Source of the DNA: Nocardioides sp. T2.26MG-1
GTDB taxonomy: Bacteria; Actinomycetota; Actinomycetes; Propionibacteriales; Nocardioidaceae
NCBI RefSeq assembly: GCF_950101795.1
Contig: NZ_CATNLZ010000023.1
Span: 1-64,000 of the forward strand
Length of the DNA: 64,000 nucleotides
Direction: 5' to 3'
Every line of letters begins with the position of its first letter. Within the stretch, counting starts at the first letter, position 1. The translations under genes were made by a program, and so were the position numbers. This document shows positions 25,817 to 32,988 of this stretch, piece after piece. A model generated the notes under the pieces. It was not told where the DNA came from. It saw only the letters and a program-made list of their open reading frames with translations, and searched no databases.

Positions 25817-28206
25817 CCACCAAGCTGATGGGCCAGAAGGTCCAGCGGGTCGAGGACCAGCGCTTCCTGCGCGGGCAAGGCCGGTACGTCGACGACGTGG
25901 CCGTCGAGAGGGACCTGCTGCACGCGGCGGTGCTGCGCTCGCCGCACGCGCACGCGCGGATCGTCGACATCGACGTGGCCGACGTGCTCGACGTCGAAGG
26001 CGTGCACGCGGTGTGGACCTACGAGGACCTCACCGGCCCGATGAGCGAGCCACTCCCGCTGCTGATCCCACACCCGGACCTGACCCACGGGCGCACGCAG
26101 TACGCCCTGGCGAAGGACGAGGTCAACTACGTCGGCGAGGCGATCGCGTTCGTGGTCGCCGACGACCGCTACGTCGCCGAGGACGCCGTCGACCGGATCC
26201 GGGTGCGCTACGAGCCGCTGCCGCCGGTGGTCGGCATCGACGCCGCGCGGGCCGCCGACCGGCTGGTGCACGACGACGTGCCCGGCAACATCGGCGCGCG
26301 CATGGAGCAGAGCGTCGGCGACGCCCCGGCCGCGATCAAGGCCGCGCCCCACACGCTCACACTGGACCTGACCGTCGAGCGCAGTGCCTGTACGCCGCTC
26401 GAGGGGCGGGGGACGGTCGCGCGCTGGGACCCCGACCTCAACCGGCTGCAGGTGTGGACCTCGACGCAGAGCTCCACCGGCGTCCGGGCCGTGGTCGCGG
26501 TCAAGCTCGGGCTCGACCTCGGCCAGGTCGACGTGATCACCCCCGACGTCGGCGGGGGCTTCGGCGTGAAGATCAACCACCCGTGGCCCGAGGAGCTGCT
26601 GGTGCCGCTCGCGGCCCGCGCACTCGGCCGCACGGTGAAGTTCACCGAGGACCGCCGCGAGCACTTCATCTCCTCCGCCCACGAGCGCGGCCAGGTCCAC
26701 CACATCGAGGTCGGGTTCGACGACGACGGCCGGCTGCTCGGGCTCGACGTGGAGTTCTGGCACGACCACGGCGCGTACACGCCGTACGGCCTGATCGTCC
26801 CGATCATCACCTCCACCCAGCTGCTCGGGCCGTACAAGCCGCAGAACTACCGGGTGGTCTTCGAGTCGCTCTACACCAACACCGTGATGGTCACGCCCTA
26901 CCGCGGCGCGGGCCGGCCGCAGGGCTGCTACGCGATGGAGCGCACCATGGACGCGATCGCGTCGTACCTCGGCAAGGACCGCACCGAGGTGCGGTCGGTG
27001 AACTTCATCCAGCCCGACGAGTTCCCCTTCGACCAGGGCCTGATCTTCCAGGACGGCCGCGAGCTGGAGTACGACTCCGGCGACTACCCGGCCTCGCTGG
27101 AGAAGATCAAGGCGCTCGTCGGCTGGGACGAGTTCCCGGCGTTCCAGGCCGAGATGGCCGCCCAGGGCCGGCACGTCGGCATCGGGCTGGCCTGCTACGT
27201 CGAGGGGACCGGCGTCGGTCCCTACGAGGGCGCCCACGTGCACATCGAGACCAGCGGCAAGGTCAAGGTCGCCACCGGTCTCACCACCCAGGGCCAGGGC
27301 CACCAGACGGTGTTCGCTCAGCTGGTCGCCGACGAGCTCGGGTGTTCGTTCGAGGACGTCGAGGTCGTCACCGGCGACACCCGCCGGATGCCGTACGCCG
27401 TCGGCACGTTCGCCTCCCGCGCCGCGGTGATGAGCGGCTCGGCGATCCACCTCGCCGCCAAGCGGGCCAAGGAGAAGGTGCTCAAGATCGCCGCGGACGC
27501 GCTCGAGGCCGCGCCCGAGGACCTCGAGATCGTCGACGGGGTCGTGTCGGTCAAGGGCTCGCCCGGGTCGTCGATCGACCTCGGCACGGTCTCGGTGCTG
27601 TCCAACCCGCTGCGCTACGCCTTCGACGAGGCGTCCAAGGCCGCGACCCAGTTCTCGGTCGGCGACCCCGGCAAGCCGCCGGTGCCCGAGGACGAGGAGC
27701 CGGGCCTGGAGGGCAAGGACTTCTACTCCCCGGAGCGGGCGACGTTCGCCTCCGGCATGCACGCGGTGATCGTCGAGACCGACCCGGAGACCGCGGAGAT
27801 CCGGATCCTGAAGTACGCCGTGGTCCACGACTGCGGCCACCTGATCAACCCGATGATCGTCGAGGGCCAGATCCACGGCGGCGTCGCCCAGGGCGTGGGG
27901 GGAGCGCTCTACGAGCGGATGGCGTACGACGAGTCCGGGCAGCTGCTCAACGCGTCGTTCATGGACTTCCTGATGCCCTACGTCACCGAGGTGCCCGACG
28001 GCATCGACATCGACCACCTCGAGACGCCCTCCCCGCTCAACCCGCTCGGCATCAAGGGCGCCGGCGAGGCCGGCGTGATCCCGTCCGCCGCGGTGTTCGC
28101 CGCCGCGATCGAGGACGCCGAGCGGGTCGGCCGTCCGGAGTTCACCGTCACCGCGATGCCGATCTCGCCCTCCGAGCTGTTCGCCCTGCGACAGGAGCAC
28201 TCATGA
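25813..28206 (+). CDS. Molybdenum hydroxylase large (molybdopterin) subunit
   Basis: A 797-residue catalytic subunit of the xanthine oxidase superfamily. Visible features are VGGGFGVK (molybdopterin contact), TPYRGAGRPQGCYAMER, GLTTQGQGHQTVFAQ, and the active-site glutamate in KGAGEAG (residue 752). It lacks the CO dehydrogenase loop with the active-site cysteine, so it is not expected to oxidise CO. The substrate is probably a ring such as a purine or pyrimidine, judged from the NCS2 permease, PucR, barbiturase and ureido-acid enzymes around it. Uracil/thymine dehydrogenase is a known three-subunit activity of this type. Assigning that activity here is inference. Confidence 0.88.
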   Translation: MTTKLMGQKVQRVEDQRFLRGQGRYVDDVAVERDLLHAAVLRSPHAHARIVDIDVADVLDVEGVHAVWTYEDLTGPMSEPLPLLIPHPDLTHGRTQYALAKDEVNYVGEAIAFVVADDRYVAEDAVDRIRVRYEPLPPVVGIDAARAADRLVHDDVPGNIGARMEQSVGDAPAAIKAAPHTLTLDLTVERSACTPLEGRGTVARWDPDLNRLQVWTSTQSSTGVRAVVAVKLGLDLGQVDVITPDVGGGFGVKINHPWPEELLVPLAARALGRTVKFTEDRREHFISSAHERGQVHHIEVGFDDDGRLLGLDVEFWHDHGAYTPYGLIVPIITSTQLLGPYKPQNYRVVFESLYTNTVMVTPYRGAGRPQGCYAMERTMDAIASYLGKDRTEVRSVNFIQPDEFPFDQGLIFQDGRELEYDSGDYPASLEKIKALVGWDEFPAFQAEMAAQGRHVGIGLACYVEGTGVGPYEGAHVHIETSGKVKVATGLTTQGQGHQTVFAQLVADELGCSFEDVEVVTGDTRRMPYAVGTFASRAAVMSGSAIHLAAKRAKEKVLKIAADALEAAPEDLEIVDGVVSVKGSPGSSIDLGTVSVLSNPLRYAFDEASKAATQFSVGDPGKPPVPEDEEPGLEGKDFYSPERATFASGMHAVIVETDPETAEIRILKYAVVHDCGHLINPMIVEGQIHGGVAQGVGGALYERMAYDESGQLLNASFMDFLMPYVTEVPDGIDIDHLETPSPLNPLGIKGAGEAGVIPSAAVFAAAIEDAERVGRPEFTVTAMPISPSELFALRQEHS

Positions 28207-28829
28207 AGATCACCGGGTCCGACGTCATCCCCTTCCCGGTCACCCAGGTCTGGGACTCGCTGCTCGACCCGCAGGTGCTGGTCGCCACCATCCCCGGCTG
28301 CGAGCGCCTGGAGACCACCGGTGAGCACACCTACGACATGACGGTCACGGCCGGCGTCGCCGCGATCAAGGGCACGTACGCCGGCAGCTGCGCGCTCTCC
28401 GACCTCGTCGAGCACGAGTCGCTGGTGATGCGGCTGCAGGGCGCCGGGGCGCCCGGCACCATCGACGCGACCGTCCAGGTCTACTTCACCGAGCCGGAGC
28501 CGGGCCACACGCGCATCGACTACGACGCGGACGCCGTCGTGGGCGGCATGGTCGGCGGGGTCGGGCAACGGATGCTCACCTCGGTGTCCAAGCGGATGGC
28601 GGCGGAGTTCTTCGGCAACGTCGGCGCCGCGATCGCGTCGCCGTCGCTCGCCGTGGCCGCCCCGGTCGGAGCCATGCCGCCGGGCGAGCGCTCGGGCATG
28701 CCGCAGGTGTACACCGCGCCCGCCCGGCCCGGTCTCGCTCCGTCGCCGGACTTCGCCAAGGGCATCGCCGTCGGCGCCGGCCTGGTGCTGCTCGGCGTGC
28801 TGGCGGGCTCGCTGCGGCGGCGTCGGTGA
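28203..28829 (+). CDS. CoxG-like SRPBCC protein with C-terminal membrane anchor
   Basis: A 208-residue protein. The first 145 residues are a CoxG/SRPBCC domain (ITGSDVIPFPVTQVWDSLLDP, then IPGCERLE). A Pro/Ala-rich linker and one C-terminal transmembrane helix ending in RRRR follow. CoxG-like proteins accompany molybdenum hydroxylases and are thought to tether them to the membrane. The ATG overlaps the large-subunit stop. Confidence 0.85.
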   Translation: MKITGSDVIPFPVTQVWDSLLDPQVLVATIPGCERLETTGEHTYDMTVTAGVAAIKGTYAGSCALSDLVEHESLVMRLQGAGAPGTIDATVQVYFTEPEPGHTRIDYDADAVVGGMVGGVGQRMLTSVSKRMAAEFFGNVGAAIASPSLAVAAPVGAMPPGERSGMPQVYTAPARPGLAPSPDFAKGIAVGAGLVLLGVLAGSLRRRR

Positions 28830-28850
28830 GCGGTCCGGTCGGGCGGAGGA

Positions 28851-28912
28851 TCCCCGGTACACCGGGGAAACTGGCGCTTCTCGGGGGTTGCAACGGCCGA
28901 CAAGCGCAAGAA
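28851..28912 (+). other. Hairpin-rich gap between coxG-like and amidase genes
   Basis: CCCCGGTACACCGGGG (28851-28866) is an imperfect palindrome, and TCGGGGG pairs with CCCCCGA about 22 bases later. The segment could hold a terminator or a leader structure for the amidase. I could not match it to a known riboswitch class. Confidence 0.35.
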
Positions 28913-28953
28913 GCCCCCGACCAGTACCCGGCACGGCGCCGAGGACAGGGCCG

Positions 28954-30348
28954 ATGAGCGGCCTCTCGGTGGAGTCCACGGCCCGCGACCAGGCGGCTGC
29001 GGTCCGCGCCCGGGAGATCTCCGCCCGCGAGCTGCTCGACCTCCACCTGGCCCGGATCGCGGAGCGCAACCCGCAGCTCAACGCGATCGTCTCGCTCGAC
29101 GAGGGGCGCGCCCGCGAGGGCGCCGCGGACGCCGACCAGGCGCTCGCGCATGGCCACGAGGTCGGTCCCCTGCACGGTCTGCCGTTCGCGTTCAAGGACA
29201 CCCACGCGGTCGCCGGGTGGCGGACGACGTACGGCTCCCCGCTGTTCGCCGACCACGTGCCCGACGCCGACGAGCTGATCGTCGAGCGCGTACGCCGCGC
29301 TGGCGTGGTCGTGATCGGCAAGACCAACGTGCCCGAGTTCGCCGCCGGGTCGCACACGTTCAACCCGGTCTTCGGCACCACCCTCAACCCCGTGGACCCC
29401 ACCCGTTCGGCCGGTGGGTCGAGCGGGGGAGCGGCGTGCGCGCTCGCATCCGGCATGGTGCCGCTCGCCGACGGCTCCGACATGGGCGGGTCGCTGCGCA
29501 ACCCCGCGTCGTTCTGCGGGGTCGTCGGCCTGCGGCCCTCGCTCGGGCGGGTGCCGGAGTGGCCGCTGTACAACCAGTGGGAGACCACCTCGGTCGGCGG
29601 CCCGATGGCGCGCACCGTCGGCGACGTCGCGCTGCTGCTGTCCGTGCTCGCCGGGCCCGACCCCCGCGCGCCGCAGGCCCTCGGCGACCCCGGTACGGCG
29701 TTCGCCCCGCCGCTCGCCGGCTCGCTGGCCGGGCTGCGGGTCGCGGTGTCGGTCGACCTGGGCGGCGCGTTCGAGGTCGACCACGAGGTCGCCGCGGTCG
29801 TCGAGTCCTCGGCCGTCTCGTTCGCCGCGGCCGGCGCGACGGTCACCGGCGACCACCCCGACCTCCACGAGGCCGACGACACCTTCCGCACGCTGCGCGC
29901 CTGGCACCTGCACGCCAAACTCGGCCCCCTCCTCGCGGCGCACCCCGGCGAGCTCAAGCAGTCGCTCGCCGACAACATCCGTCTCGGCGAGCACCTCACC
30001 GGCGCCGACGTGGCCCGGGCCTACACCCGGCGCACCGCGCTCTCGGAGCGGATGCGGGAGTTCTTCGGCCCCGGCGGCCACGACCTGCTCGTCCTCCCGG
30101 TCTCTCAGGTGCCGCCGTTCCCGGCCGACCAGGAGTACCCGCACCAGATCAACGGCCGGCCGATGGAGACCTACCTGGACTGGATGCGGGCGGCGTACCT
30201 GATCACGGTCACCGGCTGCCCGGCGATCTCGGTCCCGTTCGGCCACACCGCCGACGGGCTGCCGGTCGGGCTGCAGCTGGTCGCGGCCCACGGACGCGAC
30301 CGGTTCCTGCTCGAGGTCGCCGCGGCGCTCGAGGCCCGCGGCGCCTGA
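28954..30348 (+). CDS. Amidase (amidase-signature family)
   Basis: A 464-residue amidase-signature hydrolase. The catalytic Lys-Ser-Ser triad is visible as FAFKD (K81), SAGGSSGGA (residues 152-160) and GSDMGGSLRNPAS (S180). The enzyme hydrolyses a carboxamide; the substrate is not readable from the sequence. Position after the molybdenum hydroxylase genes suggests a role in the same ring-degradation route, for example as a ureidomalonase or malonamate amidase. That assignment is inference. The ATG at 28954 has a GAGG site about ten bases upstream. Confidence 0.87.
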   Translation: MSGLSVESTARDQAAAVRAREISARELLDLHLARIAERNPQLNAIVSLDEGRAREGAADADQALAHGHEVGPLHGLPFAFKDTHAVAGWRTTYGSPLFADHVPDADELIVERVRRAGVVVIGKTNVPEFAAGSHTFNPVFGTTLNPVDPTRSAGGSSGGAACALASGMVPLADGSDMGGSLRNPASFCGVVGLRPSLGRVPEWPLYNQWETTSVGGPMARTVGDVALLLSVLAGPDPRAPQALGDPGTAFAPPLAGSLAGLRVAVSVDLGGAFEVDHEVAAVVESSAVSFAAAGATVTGDHPDLHEADDTFRTLRAWHLHAKLGPLLAAHPGELKQSLADNIRLGEHLTGADVARAYTRRTALSERMREFFGPGGHDLLVLPVSQVPPFPADQEYPHQINGRPMETYLDWMRAAYLITVTGCPAISVPFGHTADGLPVGLQLVAAHGRDRFLLEVAAALEARGA

Positions 30349-30439
30349 CCCGGTCTGGACCACTCCCGGACGATATCCACAGGCCGGGGGAAAACCTGTG
30401 GGTTTCGGGCCCCTTGCCTGTGGACGGCCGGGACCGAAC

Positions 30440-30730
30440 CTGTGGACGGACCAGGGACCTTCGGTAGAACCGCGGGTATGTTCCGCCGGCCTCTTGCGCG
30501 GGGGTCCGCGGCGGGCATAGAACTCTCTCACGCCCTCCGGCAACGGGGAGCGGGACAGCTCGAAGACGAGGGTCCACACGACGCGAGGCGGCTTGCCGGC
30601 TCGCGGCGCAGCGGCTGGGTGACGCGGTCGCTGGGACCGGAGTGGAAGAGCTGCCGACCGGGAGCGTCATCGGTACCGGTCACCCGAAGGCCCCTTGCGA
30701 CTCATACTCGCGAGGGGCCTTCACCCATTT
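30440..30730 (+). repeat. Tandem module copy A (diverged)
   Basis: Alignable to copies B and C through TGTGGACGGACCAGGG, GGGCATAGAACTCTCTCACG, CGGGACAGCTCG, GACGAGGGTCCACAC, TGGGACCGGAGTGGAAG and the final hairpin at 30686-30722. It differs from the others at many positions and by small gaps. Confidence 0.75.
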
Positions 30731-30870
30731 CCCGACCTGCTGCCCGCAAGCCGTGCGCCGCCCGCAACCACGACGTCGTAGCACCGAGCCAAGAGCGATC
30801 CCGCGGCCAGCGTGGCGGCGAAGCCGACGCGCCAGACGCGGCCTCTCGGCTGTGGGAATCCAGGCCACTT

Positions 30871-31180
30871 CTGTGGATGACCGAGCCCCCATCTGTGGAG
30901 GACCAGGGCAGTTCCGGTGGAACCAGCAGAATGTTGCGCGAATCCCTTGCGCGGTGTGGTCGCGCGGGCATAGAACTCTCTCACGCACTCCCGCAAGGGA
31001 GAGCGGGACAGCTCGGAGACGAGGGTCCACACGGTGCCGCACCAGCTTGCTGGGGCAGCGCCGCGGCGGCTGGGTGACGAGGCCGCTGGGACCGGAGTGG
31101 AAGGGCTGCCGATCGGGAGCGTCACCAGTACCGATCACCCGAAGGGCTCCTTGCGACTCATACTCGCGAGGGGCCCTTCA
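30871..31180 (+). repeat. Tandem module copy B
   Basis: The first 277 bases (30871-31147) are identical, by eye, to 31309-31585. The hairpin at the end differs slightly from that of copy C. Spacing from B to C is 438 bp. Confidence 0.9.
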
Positions 31181-31308
31181 CCTATTTCGGCCGCCGACTC
31201 CGCGCCCGCCGGGCGAGCGGACGCGCCGGCTCGGCGGTCACCCCGCGTGCCGGTGCGCCGACTCGCGGTCGGCCGGATCCCGCTCAGCTGTGGGGATCTG
31301 GGCCATTT

Positions 31309-31620
31309 CTGTGGATGACCGAGCCCCCATCTGTGGAGGACCAGGGCAGTTCCGGTGGAACCAGCAGAATGTTGCGCGAATCCCTTGCGCGGTGTGGTCG
31401 CGCGGGCATAGAACTCTCTCACGCACTCCCGCAAGGGAGAGCGGGACAGCTCGGAGACGAGGGTCCACACGGTGCCGCACCAGCTTGCTGGGGCAGCGCC
31501 GCGGCGGCTGGGTGACGAGGCCGCTGGGACCGGAGTGGAAGGGCTGCCGATCGGGAGCGTCACCAGTACCGATCACCCGAAGGGCCCTTGGAACTCATAC
31601 TTTCGAGGGCCCTTCACCTA
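31309..31620 (+). repeat. Tandem module copy C
   Basis: Identical to copy B over 277 bases. The final hairpin (31579-31615) is GAAGGGCCC / GGGCCCTTC and keeps the loop core ACTCATACT. Confidence 0.9.
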
Positions 31621-31740
31621 TTTCACCGCATCATTCCGGTGTGTTCCGGCTCACGACGTGTACCGTCGGGGAGACCCGGACCTTGTAGACATGTGACTCC
31701 TTGGTGTGACCGCCGCTCCGGCAACCTGCTCGGAGCAGCC

Positions 31741-32060
31741 ATGTCCCTCGTTCGTCCTTGCCGTCCCCACCACGGCCTTCGCCCTCGTGCTCGCCCTGCC
31801 CGGCGCCGCCCTCGCGGCGCAGGCTCCCATCGGCCTCGGCACCGCCACGTCGTACGCCGTGCTCGCCGGCACCACCGTCACCAACACCGGCCCGAGCGTC
31901 ATCTCGGGTGACGTGGGCGTCAGCCCCGGCGCCGCCGTGACCGGGTTCCCGCCCGGCCAGGTCAACGCCGGTCACGTGCGGCGGGGAGTACGACGCGGAC
32001 CGGGGCGGCTACCAGGCCAACGTCGTGGTCAACGCCCGCCTGGTCTCCCGGACGGCGTGA
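31741..32060 (+). pseudogene. Relic of a DUF3494 ice-binding-like secreted protein gene
   Basis: An ATG at 31741 with a GGAG ribosome site begins a frame that must shift within the first eight codons to continue as a signal-peptide-like stretch (TTAFALVLALPGAALAAQ). The ice-binding-family start follows: APIGLGTATSYAVLAGTTVTN, then GPSVISGDVGVSPGAAVTGFPPGQVNAG. After about 31975 this similarity stops. A different frame then gives a short C-terminal-looking fragment (EYDADRGGYQANVVVNARL) up to a TGA at 32060. The intact family has about 200 or more residues after this point. I read this as a frameshifted and internally deleted gene, possibly joined to the tail of another gene. Confidence 0.7.
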
Positions 32061-32075
32061 TCGGGCGGGGGAGCG

Positions 32076-32162
32076 ATGCGCCTCGCCATCCCCGTGACCG
32101 TGCTCGCACTCGTCACCGCCGATCTCCTGACCGTGGACCCGGGTCGGCGGACCGGCCGGTAA
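32076..32162 (+). CDS. Possible 28-residue peptide
   Basis: ATG at 32076 with a GGGGGAG site five bases upstream opens a 28-codon frame with a hydrophobic start (RLAIPVTVLALVTADLL). It lies between the ice-binding relic and the acyltransferase gene and could equally be the start of another decayed secreted-protein gene. No homologue is recognised. Confidence 0.25.
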   Translation: MRLAIPVTVLALVTADLLTVDPGRRTGR

Positions 32163-32166
32163 CCGG

Positions 32167-32179
32167 GAGACTGGTCGGG
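32167..32179 (+). promoter_or_regulatory. Leaderless-type -10 (GAGACT) before the acyltransferase gene
   Basis: GAGACT at 32167-32172 is followed by six bases and the GTG at 32179. Confidence 0.4.
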
Positions 32180-32847
32180 TGGCTATGTACACCGTCCTGC
32201 ACACGGTCGTCCCGCCCGTCGCCAAGGCGGTCTGGCGGCCGCGGGTGATCGGCCTGGAGAACGTCCCCCGCACCGGTCCGGTCATCCTGGCGAGCAACCA
32301 CCTCAGCTTCGCGGACTCGCTGGTGATCCCGATCGTGGCCCCGCGCAAGGTGGCGTTCCTGGCGAAGTCGGACTACTTCGCCGGCGGCGGCCTCAAGGGC
32401 ACGCTGCAGAAGGCGTGGTTCGAGGGGATGGGCATGCTCCCGGTCGACCGCGACAACACCTTGGCCGCGCTGGCCAGCCTCGACACGGCGCTGGAGGTGC
32501 TGAGCCGCGGCGAGGCGTTCGGCATCTACCCCGAGGGCACCCGCTCGCGCGACGGCCGGCTCTACCGCGGTCGCACCGGCGTGGCCCACCTCGCGCTGAC
32601 GGCCGGCGCGCCCGTCGTACCCGTCGGCCTCACCGGCACCGAGCGGCTCCAGCCCGTCGGCTCGCGGCTGCCGCGGATCGTGCCGGTCACGGTGCGGTTC
32701 GGCGCCCCGATCCACGTCACCGGGAGGTACGACGGCGTCCCGGCCGGCCGGGCCCGCCGCGAGGTCACCGACGAGATCATGACGGCGATCCAGGCGCTGA
32801 CCGGCCAGGAGGAGGCCGGCGTCTACAACGCTCGTCCTGAGGAGTGA
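32179..32847 (+). CDS. 1-acyl-sn-glycerol-3-phosphate acyltransferase (PlsC family)
   Basis: A 222-residue membrane-associated acyltransferase. The catalytic NHLSFAD (NHx4D) box is at about residues 39-45, the GMLPVDR block follows, the phosphate-binding YPEGTRSRDG comes next, and VPVGLTGTE closes the signature set. It adds the second acyl chain in phospholipid synthesis or acts on a related acceptor. The final residues RPEE and the stop codon lie inside a GAGGAGTGAGCGAAGCGAACGTCTCGAA repeat, so the natural C-terminus may have been replaced. The GTG at 32179 fits a leaderless start. Confidence 0.87.
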   Translation: MAMYTVLHTVVPPVAKAVWRPRVIGLENVPRTGPVILASNHLSFADSLVIPIVAPRKVAFLAKSDYFAGGGLKGTLQKAWFEGMGMLPVDRDNTLAALASLDTALEVLSRGEAFGIYPEGTRSRDGRLYRGRTGVAHLALTAGAPVVPVGLTGTERLQPVGSRLPRIVPVTVRFGAPIHVTGRYDGVPAGRARREVTDEIMTAIQALTGQEEAGVYNARPEE

Positions 32848-32867
32848 GCGAAGCGAACGTCTCGAAG
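32836..32867. repeat. Degenerate REP-like element at the plsC stop
   Basis: CTGAGGAGTGAGCGAAGCGA followed by ACGTCTCGAAGG resembles the arcC-end repeat (GAGGAGGTCGCGCAGCGACCGTCTCGAAACC). The TGA inside it (32845-32847) is the acyltransferase stop codon. Confidence 0.5.
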
Positions 32868-32906
32868 GCAACGGGCCCCGATGCCTGAGCTCGTGTCGGA
32901 CCCGCT

Positions 32907-32951
32907 GGCAGAGGTTGCCGGAGAACAGTCGTCCCGTCGGCAACCTCTGCC
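32907..32951. terminator. Perfect 14-bp inverted repeat before hyuA
   Basis: GGCAGAGGTTGCCG and CGGCAACCTCTGCC flank a 17-base loop. It lies after the acyltransferase gene and 37 bases before hyuA. It may be a terminator or an operator for the hydantoinase operon. Confidence 0.5.
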
Positions 32952-32975
32952 GTGGTCGGGCCACCCGGTGACCGG

Positions 32976-32988
32976 TTGAATCGAACGG
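32976..32988 (+). promoter_or_regulatory. Leaderless-type -10 (TTGAAT) before hyuA
   Basis: TTGAAT at 32976-32981 is followed by six bases and the GTG at 32988. No Shine-Dalgarno sequence is present. Confidence 0.4.

Larger units (their letters stand above)
30349..31740. other. 1.4-kb gene-free region with a tandem structured repeat
   Basis: No gene with a plausible start, ribosome binding site or recognisable domain is seen on either strand. The region is filled by three copies of one module (about 30440-30730, 30871-31180 and 31309-31616) and linkers. Each module ends in a GAAGGNCCC...GGNCCTTC hairpin followed by CACC(C/T)ATTTC. CTGTGG motifs are enriched. The last 120 bases lead into a damaged ice-binding-protein gene. 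Confidence 0.7.

Noticed and set aside
28858..28912. Possible riboswitch before the amidase gene.
   Set aside because: Hairpins are present, but no match to the conserved core of purine, guanidine, molybdenum-cofactor or cobalamin classes could be made by eye.
30459..30480. GGTAGAACCGCGGG in module copy A resembles the T-box antiterminator sequence.
   Set aside because: Copies B and C do not keep the motif (GGTGGAACCAGCAG), there is no aminoacyl-tRNA synthetase or amino-acid gene downstream, and no Stem I region was recognised.
30721..31125. Antisense open frames in the tandem modules with partly similar protein sequence between copies (for example SELSRSPL...CVREFYAR).
   Set aside because: Similarity follows from DNA identity. 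The frames lack ribosome sites, do not resemble a known domain, and run into stops at different places.
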